From: Phyto melanocephala | Lineage: Eukaryota > Arthropoda > Insecta > Diptera > Rhinophoridae | DNA length: 64,000 bases | Direction of reading: 5' to 3' | NCBI GenBank assembly: GCA_941918925.1 | Contig: OW799234.1 | Coordinates: forward strand, 75,226,543-75,290,542 | Shown: positions 23,363 to 35,403 of the stretch, one piece after another | Layout of the letters: each line of letters begins with the position of its first letter | Numbering within the stretch: position 1 is the first letter of the stretch | Notes under the pieces: model-generated | Database searches by the model: none | Seen by the model: the letters and a program-made list of their open reading frames with translations, nothing else | What the model was told of the DNA's origin: nothing | Program-made: the position numbers and the translations under genes

Positions 23363-24070
23363 CACTATGCTAGTTGAAAAACAGACAAGGTGGACACCTG
23401 GCTTTTTAACATAATTCGGGTACGCCGAATCCAGTGGTGCCCGCGGTTTTTTAAGATTGGCTCTGGTTTTCGAGGTAAACCGTTATTTCGAAAATGGAGG
23501 AGGTTGCACAACATATGTTCGCGTAACTCAAAAACGCTTTAGCTTATTGAAAAAAATTAAAAAAACCGAAATTCCGCAATAAAATTTCCTTTAAGAAAAA
23601 AAAAACTTCTTTCTAATATCCGCAGTAGTTTTAGAAACATAATTTTGTTTTGAAAAAAAAAATAATTTTTTTATCAAAATTTCGAAATTTTTGTTTTTTA
23701 AAAATTCATAAAAAATTAAAAAAATGAAGCTAGGCTTCTAATTTTTTGCAGACATATAAAAAGCAATGCTGTAAACAAAACAAGCTATAAATGTTAAAAA
23801 TCTGTTTTGGTTTTAATCACAAAAGTTGACAAATTTTAATTAATATAAAAATGTCATAAAACGCAATATTTGCATGGGAGCCCCCCTAAGAAGTGGAGTT
23901 GCCGATTAAAAAATTCTTAGAATTAAGAACTTAAGTCATAAATGCTTACATCTTTGTATTTTATTGTGCAGTCAAAACCGGGCCTAATCGGTCTTGTTAA
24001 AAACTTAAATAACATAACACGCCAAGTGCCCAGCTTGTCACGAAAAAAAGTGACAATTTCTTGCACAGTG
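23363..24070 (+). mobile_element. Non-autonomous relative of the CACTG transposon, 708 bp
   Basis: Ends CACTATGC...GCACAGTG with a TGA direct duplication (23360-23362, 24071-24073). The left ~430 bp match the long inverted repeat of the element at 11297-15065 and carry its CTAGTTGAAAAACAGACAAG end. The right end carries the other type, a perfect GTGAC-GAAAAAAA-GTGAC hairpin when read outward. It is thus inserted in the opposite orientation. No transposase; the second long repeat arm is deleted. It could be mobilised in trans by the intact copy. Confidence 0.87.
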
Positions 24071-24169
24071 TGATTTTTGGCATTTTAAATTAATGGGAGC
24101 GAATTATTTTCTGAGTTGGCAAGTGTAAATCTATATATGTATATGCTTACACTTTCGTATCTACACTTT

Positions 24170-24370
24170 GTGAAAATTTGGCGCAGCCGAGTATAGTGCT
24201 ATTTCTTGTAAAACCCTCCACAAGATATTGTATAAGTTTGTCATTCCGTTTGTAATTTCTACAATATTATTTTTAGACCCTATAATGTATATATATATAT
24301 ATTAAATTCTCATAGATATAGAAATTGATCTATCAAAATCCGTCTGTACGTGTGTTTTGAAGCCCCCACG
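24170..24370 (-). repeat. Decayed TATTCGGC-family 3' part
   Basis: On the minus strand it has CGGATTTTGATAGATCAATT, TATATATATACATTATAGGG and CAAACGGAATGACAAAC, in the order seen in the 3' body of other copies. The terminal GGGT is not preserved. Confidence 0.5.
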
Positions 24371-24848
24371 TATGCTTCAGACTCCAATATGGTATGCATT
24401 TATCTGATGAGGTTTCGAGAATTTTGCTACTGAATATCAGTTGTGTGGGCATAGATGTAGCTTCAAGATAACTCCATGACGCGCTATTAAATCTCACTAT
24501 AACATGTAAGAAAACGAATCGAAAATATTGGTTCAATTGGTGTTTAACCGGAAAAATATCGGCAAGAATGTAAATTTGTTTTTTTAACAACAAAATTTTA
24601 TTTGAAAACAAGAACCAAAACATCAATCAGCGGCTGTTACACTATATATGTACATATGTATGCATGTACATGACAGTGCAAACCAAGGTCTATTTAATGT
24701 TGCAAACTATGTAGTCATTATATTTTTTATGCTTATTGATGTGTACGAATGTGTGTGAGTAATACCGGCCAGGGAATGACAACGATTACAACTTCGGATA
24801 TACATTGAGTATTATTAGCAAAACATGTATAAGTGCGTACGGTTACAG
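24371..24848. other. Intron sequence, nothing recognised
   Basis: A minus-strand 97-codon frame (24333-24626) overlaps the repeat and shows no known motif. Confidence 0.35.
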
Positions 24849-24997
24849 ATAAAACAAGTAAGAGCACTATATTCGGCTGTGCCGAATCTTTTATACCCAC
24901 CACCAATTTTGTGTACATTTAAAGCACAATATTTATTATTTTGTTAATCATTATGGAATAATCTCTTTATATTAAAATATGTATCACTTTCTTTGTA

Positions 24998-25604
24998 GAG
25001 GGTGGTTAAATTTTAAGGGCCCATGTTGAAGGTGAACTACACCTAGTCTTTAAGTTTGTTTTCTGCATTTCACTTGACATTTCTCAATCTCAAACTTACT
25101 CATTTTGATCCGTGGAAAGATACGCAAATGAGCAATGCTTTAAAGTTATTTAGGTTTTTTATGAAAATGGGCGTTCAAATCAAAATGCATTTTGTGCACT
25201 TCGTAATTCTTTTGATCAACATAATCATTCAAATTCATCCACAATCGGGAAAATTTTAAAAAATATTTAAATTTCTGTAAACCAGGTCTGTATAAAATGT
25301 TAGAAAATCTGTGAATGCCTTCTTAGTTCGTTGAATGGGAACTATTGCTGTTTTTTGCGATAGTGTGGCAAAAGAGCAGTCAACCTCGACTCATCATCAT
25401 GCCCAATAATTGAGCATCAACATTGTCATTGAAAATTTGGACCATCAGATAGAGGAGTAGCGCCAAGGATGGCGGGGCCATTTGGCCGATATTTTGTTAA
25501 ATACATAATTGAACCATACAAATATTATCATTATTAAAAGAAATAATAATATCCTAAATAATTTGTGTTTTATTTAAATACAACATCGGTCCTTAAATGA
25601 AATG
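24998..25604 (+). mobile_element. Internally deleted DD41D mariner nested in repeat
   Basis: Left end GAGGGTGGTTAAATTTTAAG after TA. The right part, CAACATCGGTCCTTAAATG, matches in inverse the left end of the element at 48403-49302. The + strand gives the transposase N-terminus across frameshifts (RNAFxALRxSFDQHNH-like near 25150-25250), then jumps to the C-terminal IWPIF segment (about 25480). The catalytic core is deleted. The last ~15 bp of the right end are eroded. Confidence 0.7.
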
Positions 25605-25605
25605 A

Positions 25606-26640
25606 AATTCAATGAAAGTGTGTTAAAGTAGCTGTGTCAATAAAGTTTCTACTAATAAATACAACTTAAATATTTCAATATAGCCCTTTATTTTCCCAAA
25701 AACTTTGTCAATAGAGAAATTACATGAATTTAAGGTAAGCCGTTGTATGGGACTAAACTTTTTGGCACAACAATAACATTGATTAGAAGGATATACACAG
25801 CAAATTTGATCATCATACCTCTAATTTTGGCGGTTTTATGAGCTTTTAAATTTCATTAACGGTAGATTACGTGAAAAGTGGGCGTTATAGTAGGCGTGTC
25901 AAAGTTGTTTTGGCGAATGAGTACAACTTAGGTGTTTCAATATAGCCCTTTATTATTCCAAAATCATTATTAATAGAGAAATTAGAGGAATTTTGAGTAA
26001 AACGTTATATGGGGGGTGGGCGTAAAAGTGGGCGTGGCAACTCAATTTTCTAGCACAGTAATGACATTGCCTAGGGGGATATACGTAGCAAATTTTATCA
26101 TCATACCTCTTATTTTGGCGGTTTTATGAGCTTTTAAATTTCATTAACGGTATATATCGTGAAAAGTGGGCGTTATAGTAGGCGTGTCAAAGTTATTTTT
26201 GCGAATGAGTACAACTTAGGTGTTTCAATATAGTCCTTTATTATTCCAAAATCTTTATTAATAGAGGAATTATATGAATTTTAAGTAAAACGTTATATGG
26301 GAGGTGGGCGTAAAAGTGGGCGTGGCGCCTTAATTTTCTGGCGCAGTAATGACATTGCCTAAAAGGATATACGTAGCGAATTTGATCATCATACCTCTAA
26401 TTTTGGCGGTTTTATGAGCTTTTAAATTTCATTAACGGTATATAACGTGAAAAGTGGGCGTTATAGTGGGCGTGTCAAAGTTGTATTTTCGAATGAGTAC
26501 AACTGAGATGTTTCAATATAGCCCTTTATTATTCCAAAATCTACATAAATTGAGAAATTATATGAATTTTGGGTAAAACGTTATATGGGAGGTGGGCGTA
26601 AAAGTGGGCGTGGCACATTGATTTTCCGTTACAAAAAAGC
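25606..26640 (+). repeat. 288-bp tandem array, about 3.5 units
   Basis: GTGAAAAGTGGGCGTTATAG recurs at 25871, 26159 and 26447 (period 288). Each unit holds AGTGGGCGTGGC, TTTCAATATAGYCCTTTATT and GGCGGTTTTATGAGCTTTTA. Similarity between units is high. The array lies inside the element 24854-27241. Confidence 0.9.
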
Positions 26641-27246
26641 GTCTCATCAATAAGCAAAGTGTGCAAAATTTCAGAGTCGTACATCCAATTTTGTTGCTTT
26701 TATGACGTTTTTGTTTTTAAATATACCGAAAAATACACTGTGCGGTATAAATTTTCGTACATTTTGATCGATAACTCCTCTCCTAATGCATAGATTTAGA
26801 TAATTTTCGGGGAAAAATATTGTTTTTACTCAGGAAATATATATTCGAAGTTTCATGAGTCTACGTTAATGCGTTTGGACACAATTCCATTTTATTCGAT
26901 GTTTGAAGGACACGGGTTTTTCGACCTACTCTTGCTTTTCGAGCTATAACTCTCTTCCTAATATTCCGATTTAGCCCATTTTCAATACCAAACAAACCTT
27001 GTCTATAAGAAAGATTCTGGCAAAATTTGAGCCCCCTAGCTTTTTCGGTGCGACCTCTATCGTGCTTTCAACAGACGGACAGACGGACAGACGGACAGAC
27101 GGACGGACATAGCTAGATCGTCATAAAATCAAACCCTGATTCAGAATATATATACTTTATGGGGTCTAAAATGGATATTTCGATGTGTTACAAACGGAAT
27201 GACAAAATGAATATACCCCCACCATTTTTTTGGTGGCGGGTATAAA

Positions 27247-27620
27247 AATTACTCTATCCGTACATACTCGTTTGATGTTCGGCATAAGTATATACAAGTA
27301 ACCGAAATCTAAGTATTTTTCGCATAAATACTCTATATTGTACACAGTACAACAAATTGGACTTAAGTACTTAAGTGTTATCGATTATCCGTAAAAAAAA
27401 GCGAGTAAAATAAGTAACCGTTTTTACAATTCAAGCGAGAGCATCAAGTAGAAATTTTGCATGCGTTTTTATTTAGTAAAAATGCACTTGCTTGGGTTAT
27501 GAAAACAGCACAACCATTATGGTACAAACGCACACATACATAAACATTATTGTTATACATTTATTTGTTGTTTTTTTATGATCGTTTGTGTGTATACGGC
27601 TTAGCAGCCGTAGTTGCTAG
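27247..27620. other. Intron sequence with AAGTA/ACCGAA motifs
   Basis: Short motifs CAAGTAACCGAAATC and TAAGTACTTAAG. No gene. TAACCGAA-type motifs recur near 30530-30580. Confidence 0.35.
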
Positions 27621-28341
27621 CAGGGATGCCACAAAAAATATTATTCCTAACAAATTTGTCAAAAAATGCACTAAAATCTACCAAAAACTTCAATTTTTGC
27701 ACATAATTTTTCTAAATACTAACATTTATATTTAAAAAATAAAAACAATAATCAAATGGTAGTAAATGAATATAATTTACTAATTAATATATTAATAATT
27801 TATATATATTATTTAATTAGTATTTGAAAATATCCAAAATACAGTTTTGTTTACATCAATATTTAAAGAAAAGTGTTACTAAGCAAAAGTATATGCCACT
27901 ACTTTGGTAATTTATTCGAATCATAATTAATTTCCTATATAAGTATTGATATAATTGGAATATATGTCCTGACTTAACTTTTATTTAGAATATATGGCTT
28001 AAGATATCAAAATTGAAGGCATTTCTACATATTTCCTTACAGCGTTTGTTTTCTTTATTTTGTAAAATATTTTCATTGACATTAAAAGTTATCTACTATA
28101 AATTCATGTTTCAAGTTTATATGATAAACTATTTAACATGTAACTTTTATAAAAAAATAAGACGCTTAAATGGAAATATGATTTTTAATTAAAATGTTTA
28201 TTGGCGAATTATTTGAACTTTGTGTTTTACCACTAAAAATATTGTTTTACAAAAACTTAAACATGACAAAGCAAACAAATTCACAAAATTAAAAAAATTT
28301 ATACCATAAAAATATCCAGTTTAATTAAACTGGCATCCCTG
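27621..28341. mobile_element. hAT-type MITE, 721 bp
   Basis: Perfect 11-bp terminal inverted repeats CAGGGATGCCA...TGGCATCCCTG are flanked by a perfect 8-bp target duplication GTTGCTAG (27613-27620 and 28342-28349). The 8-bp duplication and CAG-type ends are diagnostic of hAT elements. The interior is AT-rich and non-coding, so it is non-autonomous. Confidence 0.93.
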
Positions 28342-28349
28342 GTTGCTAG

Positions 28350-28859
28350 ATGAATTATGGACAGAGACATTTTTTTATGATTTTTAATTTAGGGGTTGAT
28401 GAAACAACTACATGCGTTATTTTTTTAGCAATGCCCAGCGAGCATGTGGGATTTATTTTAAATTTATAAAAAAGAAAAAAATCTTATTCTAAGATATATT
28501 TATTAGTTTTAACAGATTTATTTGTTGTTTATTGTTTTTCTTATTAACTTTTTTTTAGATATTTTAAGTCCGTCAAGAAAAAATTATATGGTTTTTGTTT
28601 GTTGTTCTTTATTAATTTTCCAAAAAACAAAAACAGAATATCGTTTTTTTTCTGCGGGAAAATAATAATCAGATAATAGCATTATGTTTATTTACTTATA
28701 AATAACTATTTAGTGGAAAATTGATTTGTCTCGTTATACAGCTTAAAATATTAGCTTTGAATGTATAACACGGCATAATACATTAATATTTGTGTTCTTG
28801 TTTGCTGGGTATCAGGTATTTTACAGAAATAATTTCACTCTCTTTGTTGTGTTCCTATC
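28350..28859. other. Intron sequence, nothing recognised
   Basis: AT-rich, no open frame of note. Confidence 0.4.
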
Positions 28860-29515
28860 CAGCGTTGTCAACTTTGGCTTTATGCAATATTATTTGTGCT
28901 TTTTAAAATTTTTGTCGCGCAAAAAATTTGAGTCAGTGCTCGATGTGATTTCTCAAATTCTTTAGTGCATTCTTTTTCTTATCGAAGTAAAAATACTAAA
29001 TTCAAATAAAGAACAATTTTTGCAAGGTAAATTTCTTACGAAACAATGCAACAAAAATGATAAGAATTAATAATAGACAATGCTTTTGTTATAAAGATCC
29101 TTAGCTTACATTTAAAAAACTGTATAAATAGATTATATATTTTATATTATTATTAGTTATAATTTAAATATATATGTTTCTGATATCTTCTATGGTTAAA
29201 CAAACATAACTTTTTATAAAAGTAAAGAAAAGAATAATGATATGCATAAAACCAAAAGCTGTAATTATTTTTAAAGTAGCGATTATATGACCAACTGTGA
29301 AGTTAAAGTTACAACTTTAACTTAAAATTTATTATTATCATTAATGATATTATATGGAAACTTATTTTAGGTCTAAAGGTTCTAATAACGAAATTTATAA
29401 TTTTATAAAATAAATAAAATCGAAAATTCAAAATTTTAAACTTTACGCATATTCTTAAAAATCAAACGTTTTTCCTGTTTTGATGTTTTTTGAATCCTAA
29501 AGTTGACAACACTTG
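28860..29515. mobile_element. Putative MITE with GTTGTCAACTTTGG ends
   Basis: CAGCGTTGTCAACTTTGG at 28860 is mirrored by CCTAAAGTTGACAACACTTG ending at 29515. The CA-start suggests a hAT-like element, but the neighbouring 8 bases do not match, so no target duplication supports it. No coding content. Confidence 0.5.
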
Positions 29516-31559
29516 TGATGTAATAGAACCTCTCACTTCACGATGAGAAGTAGATTTTTATACATAAAAAGCAGGGATGAAAAGGTTGATATCTGACTTT
29601 GAATACAATTTATGGTAATAATTATTCATACTCTCAAATCTCACTGTGTGAACACAAATTCGATTTCAAAATAAAGTTTTAAAAATGTTTCAATGAATGT
29701 TCCATTATGTGGTCCAGAACATAAAAACATTTACAGGTTTTTTCTGGCATTAATTTATTTGGGTCAGATAGGCTGTCATCACTACCTGTATAAGAGCACC
29801 CTTCTTAATGATGGATTTTCCTTTTCAATAATTAAGGTCAAAATTCTTACAGATTTTTTCCTAACAAAAAGCAATGTAAATACATACGTAATTATATAAA
29901 TAGTAAATCAAAATAAAAAATACATTGTTAAATACATATCTATTGCCAGTATCAATTCAACAAAATTTTCAATTTTATTTTCTTTAATATTTACTTATCT
30001 TTTTCTGCTTTTATATCAAAATAATTTTTTTTAAGTTGATAAGCCATACAAATTTCAGGTATAACAGTTGCGTTTCTTAATACTAAAAATAAATAATAAA
30101 TATAAGTAGATTTATTTTTATTTAAAAAAGACATTTTATTATTATGTGTTAGCTCGTTGCTTATTTAAATTAATAAGCAATATAAATTATATTGTTATAT
30201 ATATTTTCTATACAAATAGTTCCAACCCTGACCAATTTTCTTTTTGTTTGATAAAAAATGAAAGAACAGAATAAAGCACTTTTACTTGTTTTTTACTTGT
30301 TTTTTTGTTCAAAAGTACTTATAAGTATGTCGCAATACTTATAAGTATTTTGCCAATACTTATAAGTATTTTGCCAATACTTATAAGTAATCTGTTTTCG
30401 CACATGTATATCCGAATAATACGTATGTATAGAGAGTATTTTTGAAAATAAGTAATAAATATACTCGTAACCGTAGCAATTCATGCATGTACGAGTAGCT
30501 ACTTTCTGTGATAAATGCATGGTTATACTTATAACCGAAAAAGATAAGTAAATATTCGAGTTATTTTTTTTTCGGATAACCGAAGTCAGACTCTGATACC
30601 GGCATCATGGTCTTATAACACAGGTCTCATAAATATCGTTATGATGTCGATTAGTGTTTCCGTTTACGGTCCAGTTCTGTTCAGCCTCATTTTAAAAGAT
30701 ATTTGAACTGACGATTACACCGCAGTAAACAGTGCTCTTTGGAAGCTTCGGGAAATCTCTTCTTATTAAACTTAGTTTGGACTAAAGTAGCAAATACTCG
30801 TTTCCCTGTTGTAGAGCTTATTACTTCTTATTTCAAACTCCTGAATTTTTAAACGTGTTGGACTTTGTAAGCCATTAAAACAATTTAGAATCAACCATTA
30901 ATGATGAATGTATTAAGTTTATATGTAAATAGTTAATTCTTTTTTTAAATTTTACACAATGTAATGCCCCCTGAATAGTTTTACTTTAACTTAGCACTTT
31001 TTTATTTATTTATTTTTTTTGACTTAGTACTTTTTAATGTCACTGCATACCTGTTAGTAGAAACAACTCTTAGCAATTGATTCGTATAATATTATGGCAT
31101 AATTATATCAATTCTAGCACGTATATTAACGCATAAAAAAGCTTTGAACCCTTTTTTAAGTTCATAGGTACTTAGATGAATATAAAATTTTTCATAATTA
31201 AGGCTTAAGTATGGAACAAGTGCTGAAAGATTAAGTCTATGTATTAAGGTTAGTGTTTTGCGAGTAATAAATATTAAAATTAACTACCAGCACATACATA
31301 CATGAAACACATAATCCAATTATCAATCGGATTTATTTGAAAATTAGGGCTTTTCCAGCAAAAGTGGAGTTTTTTAATACAAATTTGTGAATATATAAAC
31401 GTAACTGTTTTCACTTTTTTATTACTTTTAACAAAAATTAAAATGTAAGATAACAACTAATGTCTACATACTTACCAAGAACAAAAATGTGGGGATATAT
31501 TTTTTGGCAAAGGATGTTAAAACCCTTATAAAGTTAATGAATTACGTTTGAATTTACAG
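29516..31559. other. Intron sequence, mostly unassigned
   Basis: Long AT-rich stretch apart from the small tandem repeat at 30316. The block 30600-30790 is slightly GC-richer without an open frame. Confidence 0.35.
30316..30390. repeat. 21-bp palindromic tandem repeat, 4 units
   Basis: TACTTATAAGTA begins at 30316, 30336, 30357 and 30378, with spacers of the type TTTTGCCAA. Each unit centre is self-complementary. Confidence 0.9.
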
Positions 31560-31690
31560 CACTACGTGAGCACTTATACGAACAAGCATTGGTTTCAGAG
31601 TTGCAATTCTATTTGAGTTTTATCGGCAACATGTACTTGAAAGTTGTGAAGAAGATGTTTGCATACGTATCGCTATGGATTATTTAAACC
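31560..31690 (+). pseudogene. Coding-like fragment with a frameshift, unidentified
   Basis: After an acceptor-like TTTGAATTTACAG, one frame reads LREHLYEQALVSELQFY in well-used fly codons. A second frame, offset by one base, reads LFEFYRQHVLESCEEDVC and then IRIAMDYLNLLF. The two frames meet at about 31610, as if a single base were lost. The composition stands out from the AT-rich surroundings. I do not recognise the protein. It could be a pseudogene scrap, a nested exon or chance. The minus strand is not open. Confidence 0.3.
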
Positions 31691-33053
31691 TATTATTTCG
31701 AAACATATATGTTATTTAGAGTTACTTAATATTAAGAAACCATATTGTATACCTTTCATATTGCGTGTCGCAAGAGTTTCCTTATATTGTATAATATTGT
31801 TATTAATCTGAAAAATGTTAATATGTAACAATGTTAATACACAGCGGTTATTAATCTATATAAAACTTGTTAAGACATATATAATAGAGACCGAATTTTA
31901 TACAATTAAGTAGTTCTCAGTAACTTATGTTTATCTCAATACATTTCGCAACGCCATTTTATTAATTATTTTTAATTAATCACAAAATATAATGTTAAAA
32001 ATTTCTGGCTTTTATATAAAATAAAAATATTTTTGGTTTATCAAAAAAAAGTTTTAATAGTTATATGGACTACTAACTGTAATAAAATTTAAATTTCATC
32101 ACCCTTTTCTTGGCAAACATTCATAATAATTATTAAACTTATTCAACCATAATAACTTGCCTCATAATTCTTTGCGCCTGTTTGCTTCAAATTGCCCCTT
32201 CCAAACCCATGCAAAACACTTACATACATAAAACAAAACAAAAAACAAAAGTTTAACATCAACAGCAAGAACAAAAATAGGGGTTAACAAGCTCTAAATA
32301 TTTACACAAGTGTAATATTGTATGCTCACACAATTGTTAAAGGATTTCATTGTTTCCCCTTCAACGCGCCTAACAAATGATGTGAATTTTAAATATGTTG
32401 CCAACATAGTCAGTCATATGTTGTTTGCAATCCATAATCATTATTATGAACGGCACTGACAACATCGTCATTGTCGTTACCATCACCACCACCATCATCA
32501 TCATCATTATTTTCAAGGCAACTTGTTTTCCAATTTTTTTTTCCTTTTGAACATTTAAGTATTAAAACCTTAAGGAATAGCAGCAAACAGAATTGCCAGA
32601 GAGATTTATACTATTTTACTACTTCTTTATTAACATTTAAGAAAAATTATACAAACGAGTGCCAGATAGTTTATACATAAATGAAAAGTGATTGCAATAT
32701 ATTGTATAAAAACAGGAGAGTCGATTTTTGTCACGCAATTTACGCTCGCAATATACCAAAAAATTATATATAACACTTGAAAATTGGTTCGGTATTTTAT
32801 GAGTTAAAGTCACTCTAATAAAACAATAAAATTAACCAACTAATATGTGTTTATACAAATTGTTTTAGCAAGTAACAGTGATTTATGTGTAAGAGGGTGT
32901 AGTCACAACTACACTACTTTGGAGTAACAATGTAAATTCCAGTTTCAAAGATGTTTTATTGTTTTCTTGTTTTAATTTTTTTGTTTTAATTTTCGTATTC
33001 AGGAAAGAAAATCAAATCAAAATAAATAAATAAATTTCTATTTTTAGTTTAAA
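31691..33053. other. Intron sequence, nothing recognised
   Basis: AT-rich. A short CATCACCACCACCATCATC simple repeat lies near 32480. No gene. Confidence 0.4.
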
Positions 33054-34700
33054 ACAAGTATTTGGCCGTACCGAATTTGATAATAGACTTCATCGTCATA
33101 CACATAGGTATAAGGATCACACCGAAGCTTAGCCTAGTTTTTAGATTTCGTTCAATACGCCACTTTCTTCATTATTTCCGACACCATCCTTGATTATTAA
33201 TTTTTACATAGTAAACTTTATTCTACTAGTTTAGTCCTTTAATTTATTACCCATATTGTTTGGGCTAAAAAAATTCGCTCTACAATTTTGTTTCAGACTC
33301 CATATTTGATTTTTTACCTTTTAAATAGCTTACTACATAAAATTGTCAAGCTCTTTTATTTGATTTTAATATTGTGTGGGTTATAGGGGATAAAGTCGTA
33401 ACTAATCTAGGACGTCATCTCGAATTTTTTTCTTTTCATATTCAAGACTTTTTTTTCCGATTTCCATGTTGGCTCTATAGGTTGCATAGAAACTAAAATA
33501 TATCTTTTTTTGTTTGTTAATTTTAGGTAAAACCCGGAAGTAATTGTACTTTGGTATTTATAATTCTGTTGGCTTCGATTTTTTGTAACTGAAGCGTGGG
33601 CAAAAATAATTTCTGACTTTGAAAAAATTGGATACATTTGAAGAAATATATATATTTTTCAAAAAATTTTTGCCTATAACTTTGCCGATTAGTGGCTAAT
33701 TAATCCAAAATTTTGCATGAATACCCCCAAAGGTATACTTAATTTATAAATAGAAACAACCAGGTCTATGAGTAATCCTGGGGCTGGAAAATTTTAATTT
33801 TTATAGTAACAAGTAAGAGTGCTATATTCGGCTGTGCCGAATCTTATATACCCTTCACAACGTGTAGTCATGCAATAACAGTAGTTTGTATCACCATTCA
33901 TCTTATATGAAATACGTACATACATATATAAAAAACATACATATATAAAAACATCCTATTGTAAAATTATATATTTACGTATGTATGTTAAAAAAAAAAA
34001 TAAATAAATAAAAAAAAATATTTAAAAAAATTAAAAAAATATAATTAAAATATAAATAACATACATAAAACAAAAGAAAAAATAATAATAAAATTATAAA
34101 TAATATATAAAATAAAAAAAAAAAAAAAAAATTGAATTAAAAAAAAAATATAAAAATAAAAAAAAATTTGTTTGGCTCAGCTGGGATTCGATGCCACGTT
34201 TACTCTAACCGGTATACACGTTTGTATGTATGTATGTTGTTGTTGTAATGTAAAATCGAGGTGGTCGTGGATTTTTGCTCATATCTCAGTTGTTTATGCA
34301 CCGATGTTTCTGATTTTCAATACCGATCTACTCCCGAATATTTCTGATATTTTAATACCTCACCCGGGTCCAAGCGATGTCAGCGGGTTTCAAAAAGTTG
34401 ATTTAAACATACACACGGACAGACGGTCAGACGGACAGACTAACAGAGCTTAATCGACTCCCCTATTCATAAGCTTTCAGAAAATATATACTTTATGGGG
34501 TCGGAAATAAAAATACGGAATGAAAAACCTATATATACCATTTTTCACTGTGTGAAGGGTATAGAAATAAGTGAAATAATAAAGGCAGTCGTGTGTATTG
34601 GCTCATATCTCAGAAGGTTATGGGGCGACATTTATTCAAATCTAGTGTCTATTGTTTATGTTGACTTCAAGAATTCAAACTATCTAATGTTCAAACTATG
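33054..34700 (+). repeat. TATTCGGC-family long-subfamily copy e, interrupted
   Basis: The head ACAAGTATTTGGCCGTACCG is missing part of the palindrome. The body resembles copy c (5226-6383), including CCATATTGTTTGGGCT and TGCCTATAACTTTGCCGATT. It stops at 33808, where copy f is inserted, and resumes at 34561 with GAAATAAGTGAAATAATAAA and GCAGTCGTGT, matching copy c near 6070. The 3' GGGT terminus is lost. Confidence 0.65.
33809..34560 (+). repeat. TATTCGGC-family copy f nested in copy e
   Basis: Starts ACAAGTAAGAGTGCTATATT with TTCGGCTGTGCCGAA and ends TGTGAAGGGT. It is the closest relative of copy a (1606-2400). Its flanks ATAGTA (left) and ATAGAA (right) suggest a short AT-rich target duplication that has diverged by one base. 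Confidence 0.8.
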
Positions 34701-34718
34701 TAATTTTCTTACACCACT

Positions 34719-35403
34719 AAGGCCTATTAACATAATATTCAGTTAAATAAATTTAACGAAAAAGTTTACTAACTTTCAGTAAGCTTAAACTGAGGTTTTA
34801 ACTATAAATTAAAAATGTTCGTTAACAATAGGCAAGAGTTAGTTAACTTGTAGTTATCAATTATTATGAATGAATTTCAAAAAGAAGAAGGAATGTATAC
34901 ATAAATATAAATTCTTAATGTGCACCCATCTGCTAATAAATTTATTAAAAATTGAATGTATTTTGAAATAATTTTTGCTAAAAATTTAACAATTCTCTTA
35001 GATAAACGATATCTCATGAAAAACTCTGCATCAGGTAAATTAAAATTATCCATTCGATTTCTGTGGTTATATTTTCTTTTCATACCATAAGAAATATTTA
35101 CTTTATATAAATTATACGAATGTATAAATCATTTTAATCGTAGAGGCCTCTTTTAATTGTTTAAAAATATCAAAAATATAATATATTTATATTTATATTT
35201 ATATTCAAACATCAAATATTTTTTTTCAGTTAAGAACTTAAACACCAAATAGTACTCGGTTCAATTTAACTGAAATTTTGCAAAATAATCCAAAAGTTAT
35301 AAGATAACTGAACTTTGTGTTAATGGGTTTTGGATAACCAAGGTTTAAATTTTGAGTTTAGTGTTAACTGTAGGTTAATTTTTTAATTGTTAACGGCCCT
35401 AAG
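34719..35403. mobile_element. Weak inverted-repeat element (putative MITE)
   Basis: AAGGCCTATTAACA at 34719 faces TGTTAACGGCCCTAA ending near 35403, an imperfect inverted match. The interior is rich in GTTAAC-type motifs. Boundaries and class are uncertain. Confidence 0.35.

Larger units (their letters stand above)
24854..27241 (+). repeat. Full-length TATTCGGC/CCACC-subfamily element with 5-bp duplication
   Basis: Starts ACAAGTAAGAGCACTATATT with TTCGGCTGTGCCGAA and TTTATACCCACCACC. Ends with a run of GACAGACG units, GAATATATATACTTTATGGGG, CAAACGGAATGACAAAATG and TGGTGGCGGGT. The 5-bp ATAAA flanks both sides (24849-24853, 27242-27246) as a target duplication. It contains a DD41D mariner (24998-25604) and a tandem array (25606-26640). 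No coding capacity was seen. The mode of mobility is unknown. Confidence 0.78.
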
